DNA from: Prorocentrum cordatum
Taxonomy: Eukaryota; Sar; Dinophyceae; Prorocentrales; Prorocentraceae
Reading direction: 5' to 3'
DNA length: 45,927 bases
NCBI GenBank assembly: GCA_963575745.1
Contig: CAUYUJ010016155.1
Coordinates: 214,657-260,583 of the forward strand
In this document: positions 20,135 to 30,423 of the stretch, piece after piece
Layout of the letters: each line of letters opens with the position of its first letter
How positions within the stretch are numbered: position 1 is the stretch's first letter
Notes under the pieces: model-generated
What the model saw: only the letters and a program-made list of their open reading frames with translations
Databases searched by the model: none
What the model was told of the DNA's origin: nothing
Position numbers and translations under genes: made by a program

Positions 20135-21064
20135 CTACGGCATCCAACGATATCCCCACGTTCGACACCGAATGAAACCAACAACTGCCACGATATGTAT
20201 AAGCTCAAGCAAGTGCGATCTACATGCATGCCGCGTCAAGTTCTGCACAGGGACAGTGTGCACACACATATCCAAACATTCTCTCTGTGCAAGCTCGTCG
20301 CATGAACACTGGAAGTCACCGACATAACGTGACGCAGACGTGACACAAAGAACGCACGAGCGGATAAATGATGGCGTCGCAGGTATATCGGCTCGATTGG
20401 CCTCCGCTGCAAAAGGGACGGGCCGACACGAAGCCCTCGGCACGGTCTCTGGGAGACCAAGCACGCGAGCCGCGGTTTTTTTATAGCCATGTCCAGACCG
20501 CAGCAACGGAGGCAGCGTGGCCTTTTCACTATAGTAGCCTGCTTGAAGCAAACTGCGGGTATAAATGGCCTCCTCCTCCTTCGCTTCTTGCAAGAGCGTG
20601 CGAGGCACAGGAGCCAGCACTGCAACTATGTTAGCAAGGCAATTCGAGGCTCCATGGCGGAGGTGCCTAAGAAGTCTGGGTCTGATGTGAAATCCGAAGC
20701 AACATGATTGCCAAACTGAACCGATGGTGTACTGGCCAGCAAGCTCTAGCTGTGGATGGCACTTCGTTAACTGTACTGACCACGAAGCCTTGGTCTTGAG
20801 AACTGCATTGCATTCACGGCATGGCCAAAGCATGACGGGGGGAAGGGGAGCGACGGAGCAAGGCGGATGCTGGCAAACCATGGTGCACACATGCCAGAGG
20901 TCATCTGCCCACGCGCTGCGCTGCATATCAATGTTGGCTGCAACCAGGAGGTTACGCTCAGCGTTCCTACAAATCCGTTTCCGAAAACGCATTCCTCTCT
21001 CACGCACGAGCAAAAGCCATGTGCGAGGCGGGCCAGGTGGCCCCATGAGCTTGGGGAGAGACAC
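20135..21064 (-). pseudogene. LINE C-terminal region with finger-like motifs
   Basis: An open frame of 309 codons just downstream of the RT in a different frame. It has CRECNAVLKTKASWSVQLTK with a His soon after, and then CCFGFHIRPRLLRHLRHG followed by a Cys. This C-x2-C...H / C...RLLRHL...C arrangement is the type of nucleic-acid finger that ends many dinoflagellate LINE proteins. In the second finger the first Cys pair reads SCC, so spacing may be off. A frame change separates it from the RT. Confidence 0.55.
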
Positions 21065-21122
21065 ATTGACAGCAAGCCATTCAAGATGCTGTAAGAGTAG
21101 CTGTGCCCATGTGCCTGGTACG

Positions 21123-22213
21123 TTACATACACTGTCGGAGAGAACGAAAACAACCGGGGGCAGAGGTTAAAAGACGTGGCACCATGCGAAGCCTCCTCAT
21201 GCGAATCACTCCTTCATGTGGTAGCTGTCGTATGTGCAACAGTAGCTTGTGCGCAGACACGTTCTGGGCCGCTCGGCCATCAAATCTAAATCCAGCTGCA
21301 TATCTGAATGGTGCCAAGAAGTGCGCCTCGATGTTTTGATTCTGGAGCTTCGTTAATACAGCCCACACATGCGCGTTGTACCAGATGCGCGGTGCACATA
21401 ACTTGTGCACGAACGTCAAATTGTGGCTTTCATCTAGAGCGTTGTTATTAAAGACAGTACGCTTTAGCACTCCAAGGGACCTCAGGGCTTGATGACAACG
21501 ATGAGCAACCTCGGGTCCCATAGACATTCCCTGCTCCAGGTAGCTCCCAATATACTTATATTTAGTTGTAAGTGCGAGCGTGGTCCCATAGACCCCGATC
21601 TGGATCCCTTGCTCATGCTTGTGTGCAAGTTCAAGACGAGCTTTGCGTGATCCTTTTCCGAAGAACATCGGGAGGAGTTCGGATTTTCCCTGTTTGTAGT
21701 TTACTGCAAACCCCCTCGACGTAGCCTCTTCGTGGACTATTGTGGCTACCTCTTTAACAACTTCTTGCCAATCCGTGGCCCGGGTAAATTCAACTATGGG
21801 CACGAGGTAGTCGACGTACGAGGGGGCCCAAAGCTGTTCGGTGCCCTCCAGATGGTCAATCTGGAACACGGCCTTGGGGCTCTGGTGGGGTACCTCAAAG
21901 GTCTGCAGGAGGTTCAACTTGCTCAGCATATCGTTGATGCTGCACTGGATTGGAAAGAAGGCAATATTGAACAAATAATCAGCGAGAGGCATTCCAGGTC
22001 TGGTACCTCCCGATGGCTGCACAACTTGTTTGGCCCCTTTGACCTGGAACCATGTGTTGTTAAATGTGACAACTGTACTAGCGAGCAGGTGCGGGTTGTC
22101 GATCAGGTCGAGGAGTGCAGGAGCCGCAATCAAACTGTCACAAAGCGGCTGCAATGCCAACGGGATCTCCATGGCGTCCAGTGCCTGCTCCAGTTGGCCC
22201 GTGCTCTGAGCGT
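21123..22213 (-). pseudogene. LINE reverse transcriptase fragment
   Basis: The frame is open from the repeat boundary through the 349-codon reading frame. The RT signatures are in order: a finger/palm helix (LEQALDAMEIPLALQP), VQPSGGTRPGMPLADYLFN, the catalytic box SYVDYLV at about 21809-21829, GFAVNYKQGKSELLP and the thumb-like YKYIGSYLEQGMSMGPE. The box has Tyr where the second Asp is expected (TAC for GAC), so catalysis should be lost although the frame is open. The N-terminal endonuclease is absent. A LINE RT primes on nicked target DNA; this copy cannot. Confidence 0.75.
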
Positions 22214-22228
22214 GCCTTGATAGGAAGC

Positions 22229-22330
22229 CGCCTCCTCCTCCTCCTCCTCCTCCTCCTCCTCCTCATCCTCATCCTCCTCATCCTCCTCCTCCTCATTCTC
22301 CTCCCTCCCTCCCTCCCTCCCTCTCCTCCG
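22229..22330 (+). repeat. (TCC)n/(CTCATC)n then (CCCT)n
   Basis: TCC units, CATCCT variants, then four or five CCCT units. Confidence 0.95.
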
Positions 22331-22566
22331 CCTCGTCCCTTCACTGCTTCCACCTTTCTTGCGAGAGGTACGCCTGCCCATCGGGGCGGAAAGGCACCGA
22401 CAGACAGACAGCGGAACACCCGAGGCTGGAGGAGCGCGCTGCGCCAAGCGAATCAGGCAAGCGAGTTTTACGCGTTCGACCGCGGATCCCTTCTTACCAA
22501 TCAGCCTCCGGCGGTGGCCAGGTTGAAGGGAACCCAACAGAATCCACCCTCCCACTGAATGGGCTC

Positions 22567-22736
22567 GTACACCCTGCGAAATGCTTAAGAAATCATGGGT
22601 TAAGAAATTCATAGTCTCAGAAATTGACTTAAACCCAGAACTTCTATCAAAATCTTGGGATTTACATTCAAAAGTTAAGAATAATCGAGACTCTGGCCGA
22701 AACTTTAGGTTTTCTTAAGCATCGCCTAAGGTGTAC
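22567..22736 (+). mobile_element. Inverted-repeat element, family D (MITE candidate)
   Basis: The left end GTACACCCTGCGAAATGCTT and the right end AAGCATCGCCTAAGGTGTAC are inverted repeats with two small indels, both continuing into AAGAAA / TTTCTT. The interior is A/T-rich, unlike the flanks, with TTAAGAAATC and CTTAAACCCAG motifs. No clear target duplication. Only one copy seen in this window. Confidence 0.55.
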
Positions 22737-23555
22737 ACTCCAACAGTGGCCTGGACGGTGGGCGGATGGAGATACCGAACGAGCTCTACCGCGAACGCTA
22801 ACACCGCTTTCCGTCGGGACCTGCAGCGGAATCGTTGGCAGGCCGACATGAAAGGTCGAGCGCCGCCAGGGGCGGCAATTCAGCGGTAGAACTGGGCACG
22901 CACACCGTAGAACTGGGCACGTAGAGGGGGGAAGAAGATATGGAACAAAATCAGAATCCTCAGCAGGAGTAGCCGGCACCGCTTCCTCCGCCCCAAAGTG
23001 GCCAACCCTGTCATTAGCGACGGAAGCGAAATCCTTCAACGCCTGGCCACCCGTCCTGTGCCAGAGGGGTGTTATAGAGGGCCAGAAGAAAGCCGACGAC
23101 GGGAGCAGGCGCCCATGGCGCGCACATTAGCAAATGTGTGCTGACAGTCCTTCCGAGACCAGGCACTCGACACCTCCGCCGCCAGGTTAACAGCGTGCAG
23201 TGCGGCATCCAGCTTGACCCGATACTTGGCCAAGGCCCGTGTGGCACCCCATCTCGAGACAGCGCAAGCCAGCCGACGAGCGAGCCACGCCAAGCCCCTG
23301 AGGCCAGCATTGAGCACAGCAAGGGAGACGGGACAGAAGGAGGAGGGAATTGTGGAACCCGCTAAATGTGGACAAGTGGGCGCCTGTACTCAGGAAGATG
23401 TGTTCAGGTCGTACGTCTTTAAGCTTAAGGGTGCCTAAATCCGCGGTGGGCACTTCAGGTCGGCAAGCTGGATATGATCATCATTAGCCAGTGGCCACTT
23501 GTTACCGCCCAATCGTTGACATCAGTGCGGCAATATGAGATTGCCTCCTTACGGG
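22737..23555. other. No recognisable gene
   Basis: Moderately GC-rich. Short open frames only and no domain seen. A pair CGGTAGAACTGGGCACG / CGTAGAACTGGGCACG repeats at about 22880-22921. Confidence 0.45.
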
Positions 23556-23790
23556 GGAGGAAAGAGGAACAAGAAGAGGGAAGAGAAGGGAGGAGGAGGA
23601 AGGGAAGAGGGGGAAGGAGGGAGGAGGGAGGAGAAACGAGGGAAGGAGGGGGGGGGGAGGGAGGAGGAGAAAGAAGGCGGGAGGGATGAGGAGGGAGGAT
23701 GAGGCGAGGGGAGGAAGGGGAAAGAGGGAGGGGAGGGAGAGGGAAGAGGAGGGAGGCGGGGGGGGAGGAGGAGAGAAGGAGTAGGATCAG
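23556..23790 (+). repeat. Purine-rich GAGG/GGAA tract
   Basis: About 235 bp of almost pure purine, with irregular GGAGG, GGAAG and GAGGGA units. Confidence 0.9.
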
Positions 23791-23867
23791 TATTTGGAGC
23801 ACTTGCGCAACTCATTGTGCAGGGAAAATACAATGATACCGGAGAAAAACCCAATCATAATCTTTTC

Positions 23868-23935
23868 AGGGCTATAGGGCTATGGGGCTAGAGGGCAGTA
23901 GGGTTATAGGGATATAGGGCTAGAGGGCTATAACC
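23868..23935 (-). repeat. GGGCTATA minisatellite (inverse of 26030-26285)
   Basis: About eight variants of GGGCTATA/GGGCTAGA. On the minus strand these read TATAGCCC, the same unit found in plus orientation 2.1 kb further on. Confidence 0.85.
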
Positions 23936-26029
23936 CAGTGGATGCGCTGATCTGCGGTTGCTTCGTGTTCGGTCAGTTCGCCCTGGTCTGAGTTGTGCGC
24001 TGGTCCGCCCCAGCGCACGACATCTATTCCTAGCCAATCCGCCCTGGCCAGCGTTTTTTCCATCGCATTCCGACGGGTGGACGAAGGCTCAGCAGTGTGT
24101 GGTGTGGAACTCGTGTCGCTACCGCTGGAACTCCAAGTCCAACGATTGGTGTCACTGTTGCTCGTCGCTGGTGGTCGTCAATCCCACCCCTCACAGGCGA
24201 CCACAAGGGAAGTGGGCGCTCGGTCCCGCCCCGCTGGCTGACAAGCCTCAAGAGAAGGCACCTCCGTGGTCCTCGAAAAGGACAGCAGCAGCTGGCAACG
24301 AACGCGCCACCATCAAGTCAAGCCCGTCAGCCTTGGGTTCGTTCTGGGTGGTGGTCGGCTCGTGGAAGTGGGTCATTGTCGGAGTCGGAGTGCGTGGCGG
24401 TCCGTTTGGTTGAGCAGCTGCGAGCCAAATTTGGAAACGTAGTAAGTTACCAAGACGGAGGCCAACTTGCGCGCGGTGGACCCCCCCCGAATCACCTGCC
24501 CGTGAGCCGTTGCTAGAAAAAGACGAACAATACCAGTAATGAAAACACAATGCTAAAATAATAGTAATATAACTAAAGCTAAGAGTTCTAAGGGACAGAA
24601 GTCTAGCAATATCATTACTACCGATATTGATACGGAAACTACTAATAAGAATCATAATGGGAAACTAATGCGAATACTACGACGAATAGTAATACGACAC
24701 ATGAGGCGAATACTAATAAAACTCACAACTATACTATTAACCCGTGACGACCAAATGTGTGTCGTGCAGGCAGGGTCAGGCTTGGTCGACAACGTGCTCG
24801 TTGCGGGTGGTGGAAGCGGAAAATCGGCTTCGAACTCAGAGTTAGTGAGGATTCAGCGATGCAGGCGGCTGCTGAGGCCAAGAAGGATTGGGAAGCACCC
24901 TGCGTCAAGCAGCTGTTTCAGGCGCCGCCGCAGGCGGTGGCGGGTGCATCCCCTTCTGCGGACGCGACTTCGGCCATCAACTTCTCGGCGCTTGTCGAAG
25001 GATAAGAAGCAGCTCTCACCATCGTTGAGGTCCTCATGTTCTGCATCGGCAAGCTTGCGCTCGATGAGGCAGAGTTCAGCGAGCATGAGCGTGTCAAGAA
25101 AGACTTGGGCGGCCAGCGTTCAGGCTGAAGTCGCCGACGCCTTGGGACCCACGGCCCAGAACTGTGCCACTCTTAAAGGAGAAACGCAGAAACTGTCGGC
25201 CCGCTTGCAAACTAAGCATTGTAATGGTCCCTCTGGGGAGCCATCACCAGGAGGAGGCTCCGAGAGCTCCGAGGCATCCACGGGGCCCACGACTGGCGTT
25301 GGCACTTCTGTACTTGTGGATGTCGGCTTGGCTGAATCAGGCGAGCCCTCAGACAACCTCAGAGCTGCAGCGCGTGCCAAGGCAAAGTCTATTGTGGAGG
25401 CCAAACTGTAGTCTGATTCCAGTGTTCAGCATGACGTCCCCGTGGCAGCTTGGGCGTTTTTTTTCTGGCAGGGATTTTCCTTGTGACGACGTCTGGTTGT
25501 TCCTTCAGTTTGAGTTGGAATCTGGCCAGCTCGGCGAAATCGCTTCTCAGGGAAGTGATTCTCAGGGCAGCGGGGCCGATCCGGGTGTCATTGTTGGGGG
25601 TTGGACTCCCCCCACGCCTTTTGGGCCAATGCGGCGTGGCCCGAAAGGTGGGAGGTCGCGTTGTCATACCTGGCAACTGTGACACCACGTGCGACGAAGC
25701 AGCCGCAGGTAGCTTAATCGCGTATGCTGTGGTCAGGCCCGAGGGCGCCCACCGTGTCCGCGAGAACTTGCCCCGCATTTCGCAAGGCAAGTTTCCCAGC
25801 TATGCAGGACCCGGAAGACGGCCCTGGCTGCTGGTTGGGAGCGCGAGGCTGCGGCTGCTACAGCTTAGGCGTCGGCCAGCCGCTCGGCTGATTTATGCCG
25901 CACCCTTCTCCCTATCTATTTCCCCAAGCAGAGCTTGCCTCTGTAGGGGTCCTAACGGATTCATACGGTTAGGTGAAATTCGTCGCCGATTTCGGAGGCC
26001 CGGTGCCCAGGTGCCCGGGTGTCCGGGTG
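23936..26029. other. Protein-like debris of unknown origin, plus strand
   Basis: Between about 24070 and 24170 a plus-strand frame has Trp/Asn/Cys spacing (CRYRWNSKSNDWCHCC) that could be a degraded small zinc finger. Between 24757 and 25411 overlapping frames contain Ala/Glu/Lys-rich helical segments (AMQAAAEAKKDW; LKGETQKLSARLQTKHC). The two may be the 5' part of a retroelement protein, but no catalytic domain confirms this. 24545-24735 is A/T-rich with irregular ACTAATA/GAATACTA triplets. The rest is unrecognised. Confidence 0.25.
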
Positions 26030-26285
26030 CCCAATAGCCTTATAGCCCTATAGCCATATAGCCTTGTAGCCGTATAGCTCTATACCCCTATAGCCCTCTA
26101 GCCCTATAGCTTTATAGCCCTATAGTCACGATTGTCCTAATAGCCCCATAGCCCTTTTGCCCAATAGCCTTATAGCCCTAACAATCCTCTTGCCCAATAG
26201 CCTTATGGCCCTATAGCCGTATAGCCGTATAGCCCTATAGCCGTATAGCCTTATAGCTCTATAGCCCTGTAGCCCTATAGCCCCG
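26030..26285 (+). repeat. TATAGCCC minisatellite, degenerate
   Basis: About thirty 8-bp units TATAGCCC/TATAGCCG/TATAGCCT with phase slips and insertions such as CCCAATAGCC. Just before it (25997-26035) is a short GGTGCCCGGGTGTCC-type repeat. Confidence 0.9.
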
Positions 26286-27010
26286 CTGAAAACCGTGAAA
26301 TTTGTTCGAAAATGGCTACGGAGGACGAAGTATTGGGGAAACGTAAGACTCGGGTTCGGGGCATTCGAATTGGCCTGACGAAGCCATCATGAAAATGACG
26401 ATATCCAATGCGAAAACGGTTGCGACCTCCCGTTGCAAACATCCCACGAACACTAAACCGTCAAAATCCAGGACGTGCTCGTCCAAAAACATCGGCAGAC
26501 CCGAGTCCCGGCACACTCGCATCTTGATGCCAGCTTGTGATTAACAAATCCGTGGGGAACGCGCGTTTAAAAAATAGTTCCCTGCTCGGGCGAATCGCGG
26601 GGTGGCGCCCGCCAGATTGAAAATCAACGGGGCGGCGCCGGTGATTAGCGCCGACGCCCGGCCGCCTACGAGGGTCAAGGGGGTGGCGTTTGGAGGCAAG
26701 GGCGAGCCGGGGCGCCCTTCTTTCTGTCGAACCGATGCGGTCCTGCGGGCATGGCGGGCTAGGATCTGCCAAGCAACTCACGTCGCCGATTTTCCAAGCG
26801 CCTCCTGGCGCCGAATGCGGCAATGCGTCGAGGACTGGCCCTTCGGCGGGGCGACCAAACCAGCTGCGCGCAGCAAGCTTTGCAGCCCCCCCTTTCCTTC
26901 CCCAGCCTTCCGTCCGACCCGAGCAAAGCGGGTAGTCCTCCCCCCTCTGTCGCCGTCGTCGCCGCCGTCAACCGCCCTGCCTGCGCCCGTTTCCAGCGGC
27001 CGCTTTCTTC
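26286..27010. other. No recognisable gene
   Basis: It contains a GC-rich patch of CGGGGCGGCGCCGGTGATTAGCG type near 26590-26700. Open frames lack domains. Confidence 0.45.
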
Positions 27011-27207
27011 GTCGACGACGACGACGATGACGACGACGACGACGACGGGACGAGGACGAGGAGGACGGACGGCGGACGGCAGACGGCGACGGCGGCGACG
27101 ACGACGACGCACTGCGGATGCTCTATGGGGGGGTGCGCAGGCCCGGTGCATTCGACGACGACGACGAAGACGAAGACGAAGACGACAAGAACGACGAAGC
27201 AGAAGAA

Positions 27208-27263
<56 letters not shown>

Positions 27264-27285
27264 CGACGACGACGACGCCTGAAAG
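27011..27285 (+). repeat. (CGA)n trinucleotide repeat, interrupted
   Basis: ACGACGACG runs at 27015-27050, 27080-27110, 27150-27250 and 27260-27280, separated by GGACGGCGGACGG and AAGACGAAG variants. Confidence 0.93.
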
Positions 27286-27504
27286 GGGGAACGAACATTC
27301 GCCCCGGACGTGTACGACCCTTATAACAACTTCTTTACGGAAGGCAGTCGTCTTGAGGCTGTCATGCAGGAGGGTACACGATCCCGTCGGCGGCGCCAGC
27401 GACGACCCCCTGGCGCGCGCGATTGAAAAAATGGTTTCGCACCCCGCGGGGTCTATTCATCAGCCCGGAGGGGAGGGGGGTTGGCCTTTTGTCAATCACA
27501 AACT

Positions 27505-27509
27505 GACAC
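27505..27509. repeat. Likely target-site duplication, left copy
   Basis: GACAC directly beyond the 3' LTR. The partner is at 36863-36867. Confidence 0.6.
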
Positions 27510-27877
27510 AGTGAGAGCACTTCTTTCCAGCAGGTGGAGCGCGGGCCACGGCACTGTCAGTGAAGTCCTTCTTTCTCTGCGCAAGGTGACTCCCGGCGGG
27601 AGCAAAACTATCCTCTTGGTACCTTGTCGAGTGCGAGGTACGAAGTCGCTGACTGATGTATGACATGCTATGCTGTGGGTGTGGATGTATAGCTATGCTG
27701 GACCATCTGATGTTGTCGGCGCTGTGCCGGCTCGCAAAAGGGGCCCCTCAAGACTTCGGGCGCAAACGGCTGCGGAAGACAGAGTGAGGGGCAGCAGCAG
27801 CATGGGCAGGATCGAGAGGACCCTGACGCGAGTTGACAGGCAATGGGCATGCAAGGAAAACTGGCACCCGCTTCAGA
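27510..27877 (-). repeat. 3' LTR of the copia element
   Basis: It matches 36422-36862 along its length, for example CCAGCAGGTGGAGCGCGGGC, GATGTATGACATGCTATGCT and GGACCCTGACGCGAGTTGAC, with an estimated 85-90 percent identity by eye outside microsatellites. On the element strand it starts (TC)TGAAGCGGG and ends CTCTCA(CT). Confidence 0.88.
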
Positions 27878-27883
27878 CTGGTA

Positions 27884-27893
27884 CCTTTCTTTT
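27884..27893 (-). other. Candidate polypurine tract
   Basis: AAAAGAAAGG on the element strand, six bases upstream of the 3' LTR, where the plus-strand primer of an LTR element is expected. Short and unconfirmed. Confidence 0.4.
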
Positions 27894-27918
27894 GTTGCCT
27901 GGAAACTCGGCTACTGCA

Positions 27919-29515
27919 TCAGACAAAAAGCTGTATAACGGGATCCATCACCCCCTGGACAAGAGTCTCGCGAAGCCCATCCGAAATCTTGGCGAGCGGA
28001 TCTGCAATCATGTTCGTGGTGGGGACCCACTGCATTGAGCCTAAACCAAGGCTCGTCTGACTAGGCAACACCTCCAGCAGGGCGCGTTTCCCGTCGAGGC
28101 TAGGAGTCTCCTTTGCTACACAATCGCACAAACTCTTGCAAGCGGCAATGGCAAAAAGCAGCACAGCTGGCGGCTCGCGGCCTGAAATCCGCGAGGAAAC
28201 GCATGACTTGCCGGTCAACACTTCGCTCAAATAGGTCGAGGCGTAGCAGCCGCGGTCGACGGCTGCGTCGGCGGCGCAAGCCTCAGCTGCTAGGGTAGAT
28301 CGAACTTGGCGCTGCGTGCGGACATAGCACCAATCAGCAGGGGAGGCCGGCGCTGACCCCGTCAGCGCCTCACGGTTACTCCAGACCACCATCGCCCCCG
28401 TCTGGCTCTTGAGCTCTCGAGCTGCTGCGCGTTGGCCCAGCTGGAATCGCCGAACGCGACGGTGATCACGTCGATGCTGCCGTTGGCGTCGAACATGCGA
28501 AGCGGCTGCATGGCGACGCCAACCTCCGGCGTGGCCCGCAGGTGCTCGATCGCCCTGCACATCTCCTTGAGGTCAGTGATCTGCGGGTCCTCATTCTGAA
28601 GCAGTGAAACGTAGGCGGAGACGTCTGGGCGGCAAATCCCTGAAAGCCACTGCCCACTTCCGATACAGCTCAACATCTCGGTGCGCTCGGCGCCAGTCAG
28701 CGAACCCCATTCGCGAGTTGTACTCCTTCTGTGCGATGACGACGCGTCCGTCCTCGCACTGGTTAATCCCCTGGCCGCGCCAGCTGAGCTCGGCGGGTAG
28801 GAAGTCCATCTTCCCCCACGCGAAGGCCTTCTCCAGCTCGGAAAAATTGAAAAGCTTCTTGGAAGAGACTGCAAACATGTCGCCCAGAGGACAACCGCGA
28901 CCAGTCGGTCCTTGTCGCACTTGAGGAAGCACATCGCGTCGAGGCCGTGGCTCACGAAGCCGAGCTGGTACATCTCGCGGCGGGCGTGGCGGCGCAAAAC
29001 CACCAGGGCGTCGGCGAAGCCGTCGACGTTGCCGGTCACCTCGCACAGCGGGCGGGGCCAGGCGCCCGTCGCGATCGCCAGCGGGTCGCGCGAAGGCATG
29101 AACGAGGTTGACCTCATCGTCCCTCTGGCGGCCCCACCGGAAGAAGCTGTTCTCGAAGTCGCCGTCGCAGGCGGCCCAGTCGCTCTCCGACTCGCGCGCC
29201 TTCATAGAAGCCAGGATCTGACAGGCGGCGAAGAAACTGATGCGCTGAGTGGCCGGCGACCCTCTCCAGCGCTTCCAGCCGGGGATCGCCGCAGCCGACG
29301 GCGACTCCACGGCATTCGGCAGCAAGTTCTCCTTGGCCGCAAGTCTTGTCACGATGGCAGCGCAGGCCTCGGACGCACCGATTGCGAGTCTCAGGCGGGT
29401 TGAGCACGTCCTGCGCGAGCTCCTCCGGGACAGGAACCACCGGCGCCCACTTGACCCAATTGCTGTACTCCTTGCGCGTCGCCTCCAGGAAACACTGCAG
29501 CGAAGCGCCGCCCAT
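27919..29515 (-). pseudogene. Copia reverse transcriptase and RNase H, frameshifted
   Basis: The RT entry is at about 29515-29380 (EATRKEYSNWVKWAPVVPVP). Homology then hops frames: FFAACQILASMKARESESDW (frame open from 29664), VSHGLDAMCFLKCDKDRLVA (frame from 29117) and MFAVSSKKLFNFSELEKAF (frame from 29664 again). The hop at about 28885-28895 falls where the catalytic x-x-D-D box should be; only one Asp is left, consistent with a small deletion. The connection follows (ICRPDVSAYVSLLQNEDPQI). RNase H has FGDSSWANAQQLE, SQTGAMVVWSN, VRSTLAAEACAADAAVD and MQWVPTTNMIADPLAKISDG, which is typical for copia. At least four frame changes are needed, so it is non-functional. Confidence 0.8.
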
Positions 29516-29519
29516 TGGA

Positions 29520-30420
29520 GGGTGAAAGTGGGGGTCGGGCGCAGGGCCCCGGCAATGGTGTCTTTAAAGGCCACGCATGGGCGATGCATCCTCGATTGCT
29601 GTGTTCGGCGGGAGAACCAATTGAAGCTCCCCGCCTGCACCCACGCGCGAGGCTCAAGGGTCAACGAAAGAAGGGGGCGGGGGGCTCGGGAAATGGCAAC
29701 GAAAACAACGTGCGCTGAGGGCGCAGAAAAAGGCTGGAAGAAACGAAAGCGGCGAGGTGAGTGTCAAAATCTGCCCAGCCAATCTGACACGCGGAACACC
29801 GCGCCTCAGTTTGGGGGATCTCGAAGGCCAGGGCAAAATGTGAATTCACATTGTGGGGAAAAGTAAAATGTGAATTCACATTTTGGGAAAGGAAAATGCG
29901 AGTTCACATTTTGGAAAAAAAAAGAACATGTGAATTCACATGTTGGAATTGAGTGTAGGACTCTTTATGGAGGGGCCAGAATGTGAATTCACATATTTGA
30001 ATTCACGCGTTGGAAACAAGGAAAATGTGAATTCACATTTTGGGAGAATCGCGGGACCCATTCCAAATCTGTCTTGGGGGTCGACAGGTCGTCGTCTGGG
30101 AACACACACGATCATCAATCGCACAATCAAGACACACTTGCACTCCACTTCGCCGCCCCAGGCGCAATACGCAAGAACGCCCGAGCGCATGAACGATAAC
30201 GGATGGACGGCGCGTTTGCCCGCGCGGGCACGATTAACTGGCCCTGCATGACCGCCAACATTGGATGCACATCGTACCCGATCACATACATGAACGATAC
30301 ATTGAGCATACATGGGCCATTCAGCCCCCATTGAAAACCCCCTTGTTGCAGACCCCCTCTTTCACCCTCCAAGTCCATGTCCACGATCTCTCTCCATGGG
30401 ACCTCCCGGTCGCAGGCCTT
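29520..30420. other. Interposed sequence between copia linker and RT
   Basis: In comparable elements the linker runs straight into RT. Here about 0.9 kb without recognisable copia protein intervenes. It holds the palindrome cluster at 29837-30045 and is richer in A/T than its surroundings. I found no inverted or direct repeats that would define it as one transposon. Confidence 0.45.
29837..30045. repeat. Cluster of ATGTGAATTCACAT palindromes
   Basis: Six or seven copies of a 14-bp palindrome centred on GAATTC (ATGTGAATTCACAT, mostly extended as AAAATGTGAATTCACATTTT). Most are followed by TGG or TGGG, and spacing is irregular at 20-65 bp. Two copies are decayed (ATGCGAGTTCACAT; TTTGAATTCACGCG). 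Confidence 0.85.
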
Positions 30421-30423
30421 CTT

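Larger units (their letters stand above)
19628..22213 (-). mobile_element. 5'-truncated LINE, minus strand
   Basis: A reverse transcriptase segment, then a C-terminal region with finger-like Cys/His motifs, then a further C-terminal segment. The upstream end is lost at the (TCC)n tract starting at 22229 on the plus strand, where the frame becomes repeat translation. I saw no poly-A or target duplication at the 3' side. Confidence 0.65.

Noticed and set aside
26030-26285. CRISPR-like array
   Set aside because: Units are 8 bp, contiguous and without unique spacers. The same applies to TTTGTGTG at 8428-8735.
26030-26285. True telomere repeat
   Set aside because: The unit TATAGCCC differs from the TTTAGGG-type telomere expected in dinoflagellates, is 8 bp and is interstitial. 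I keep only the weaker idea of a resemblance.
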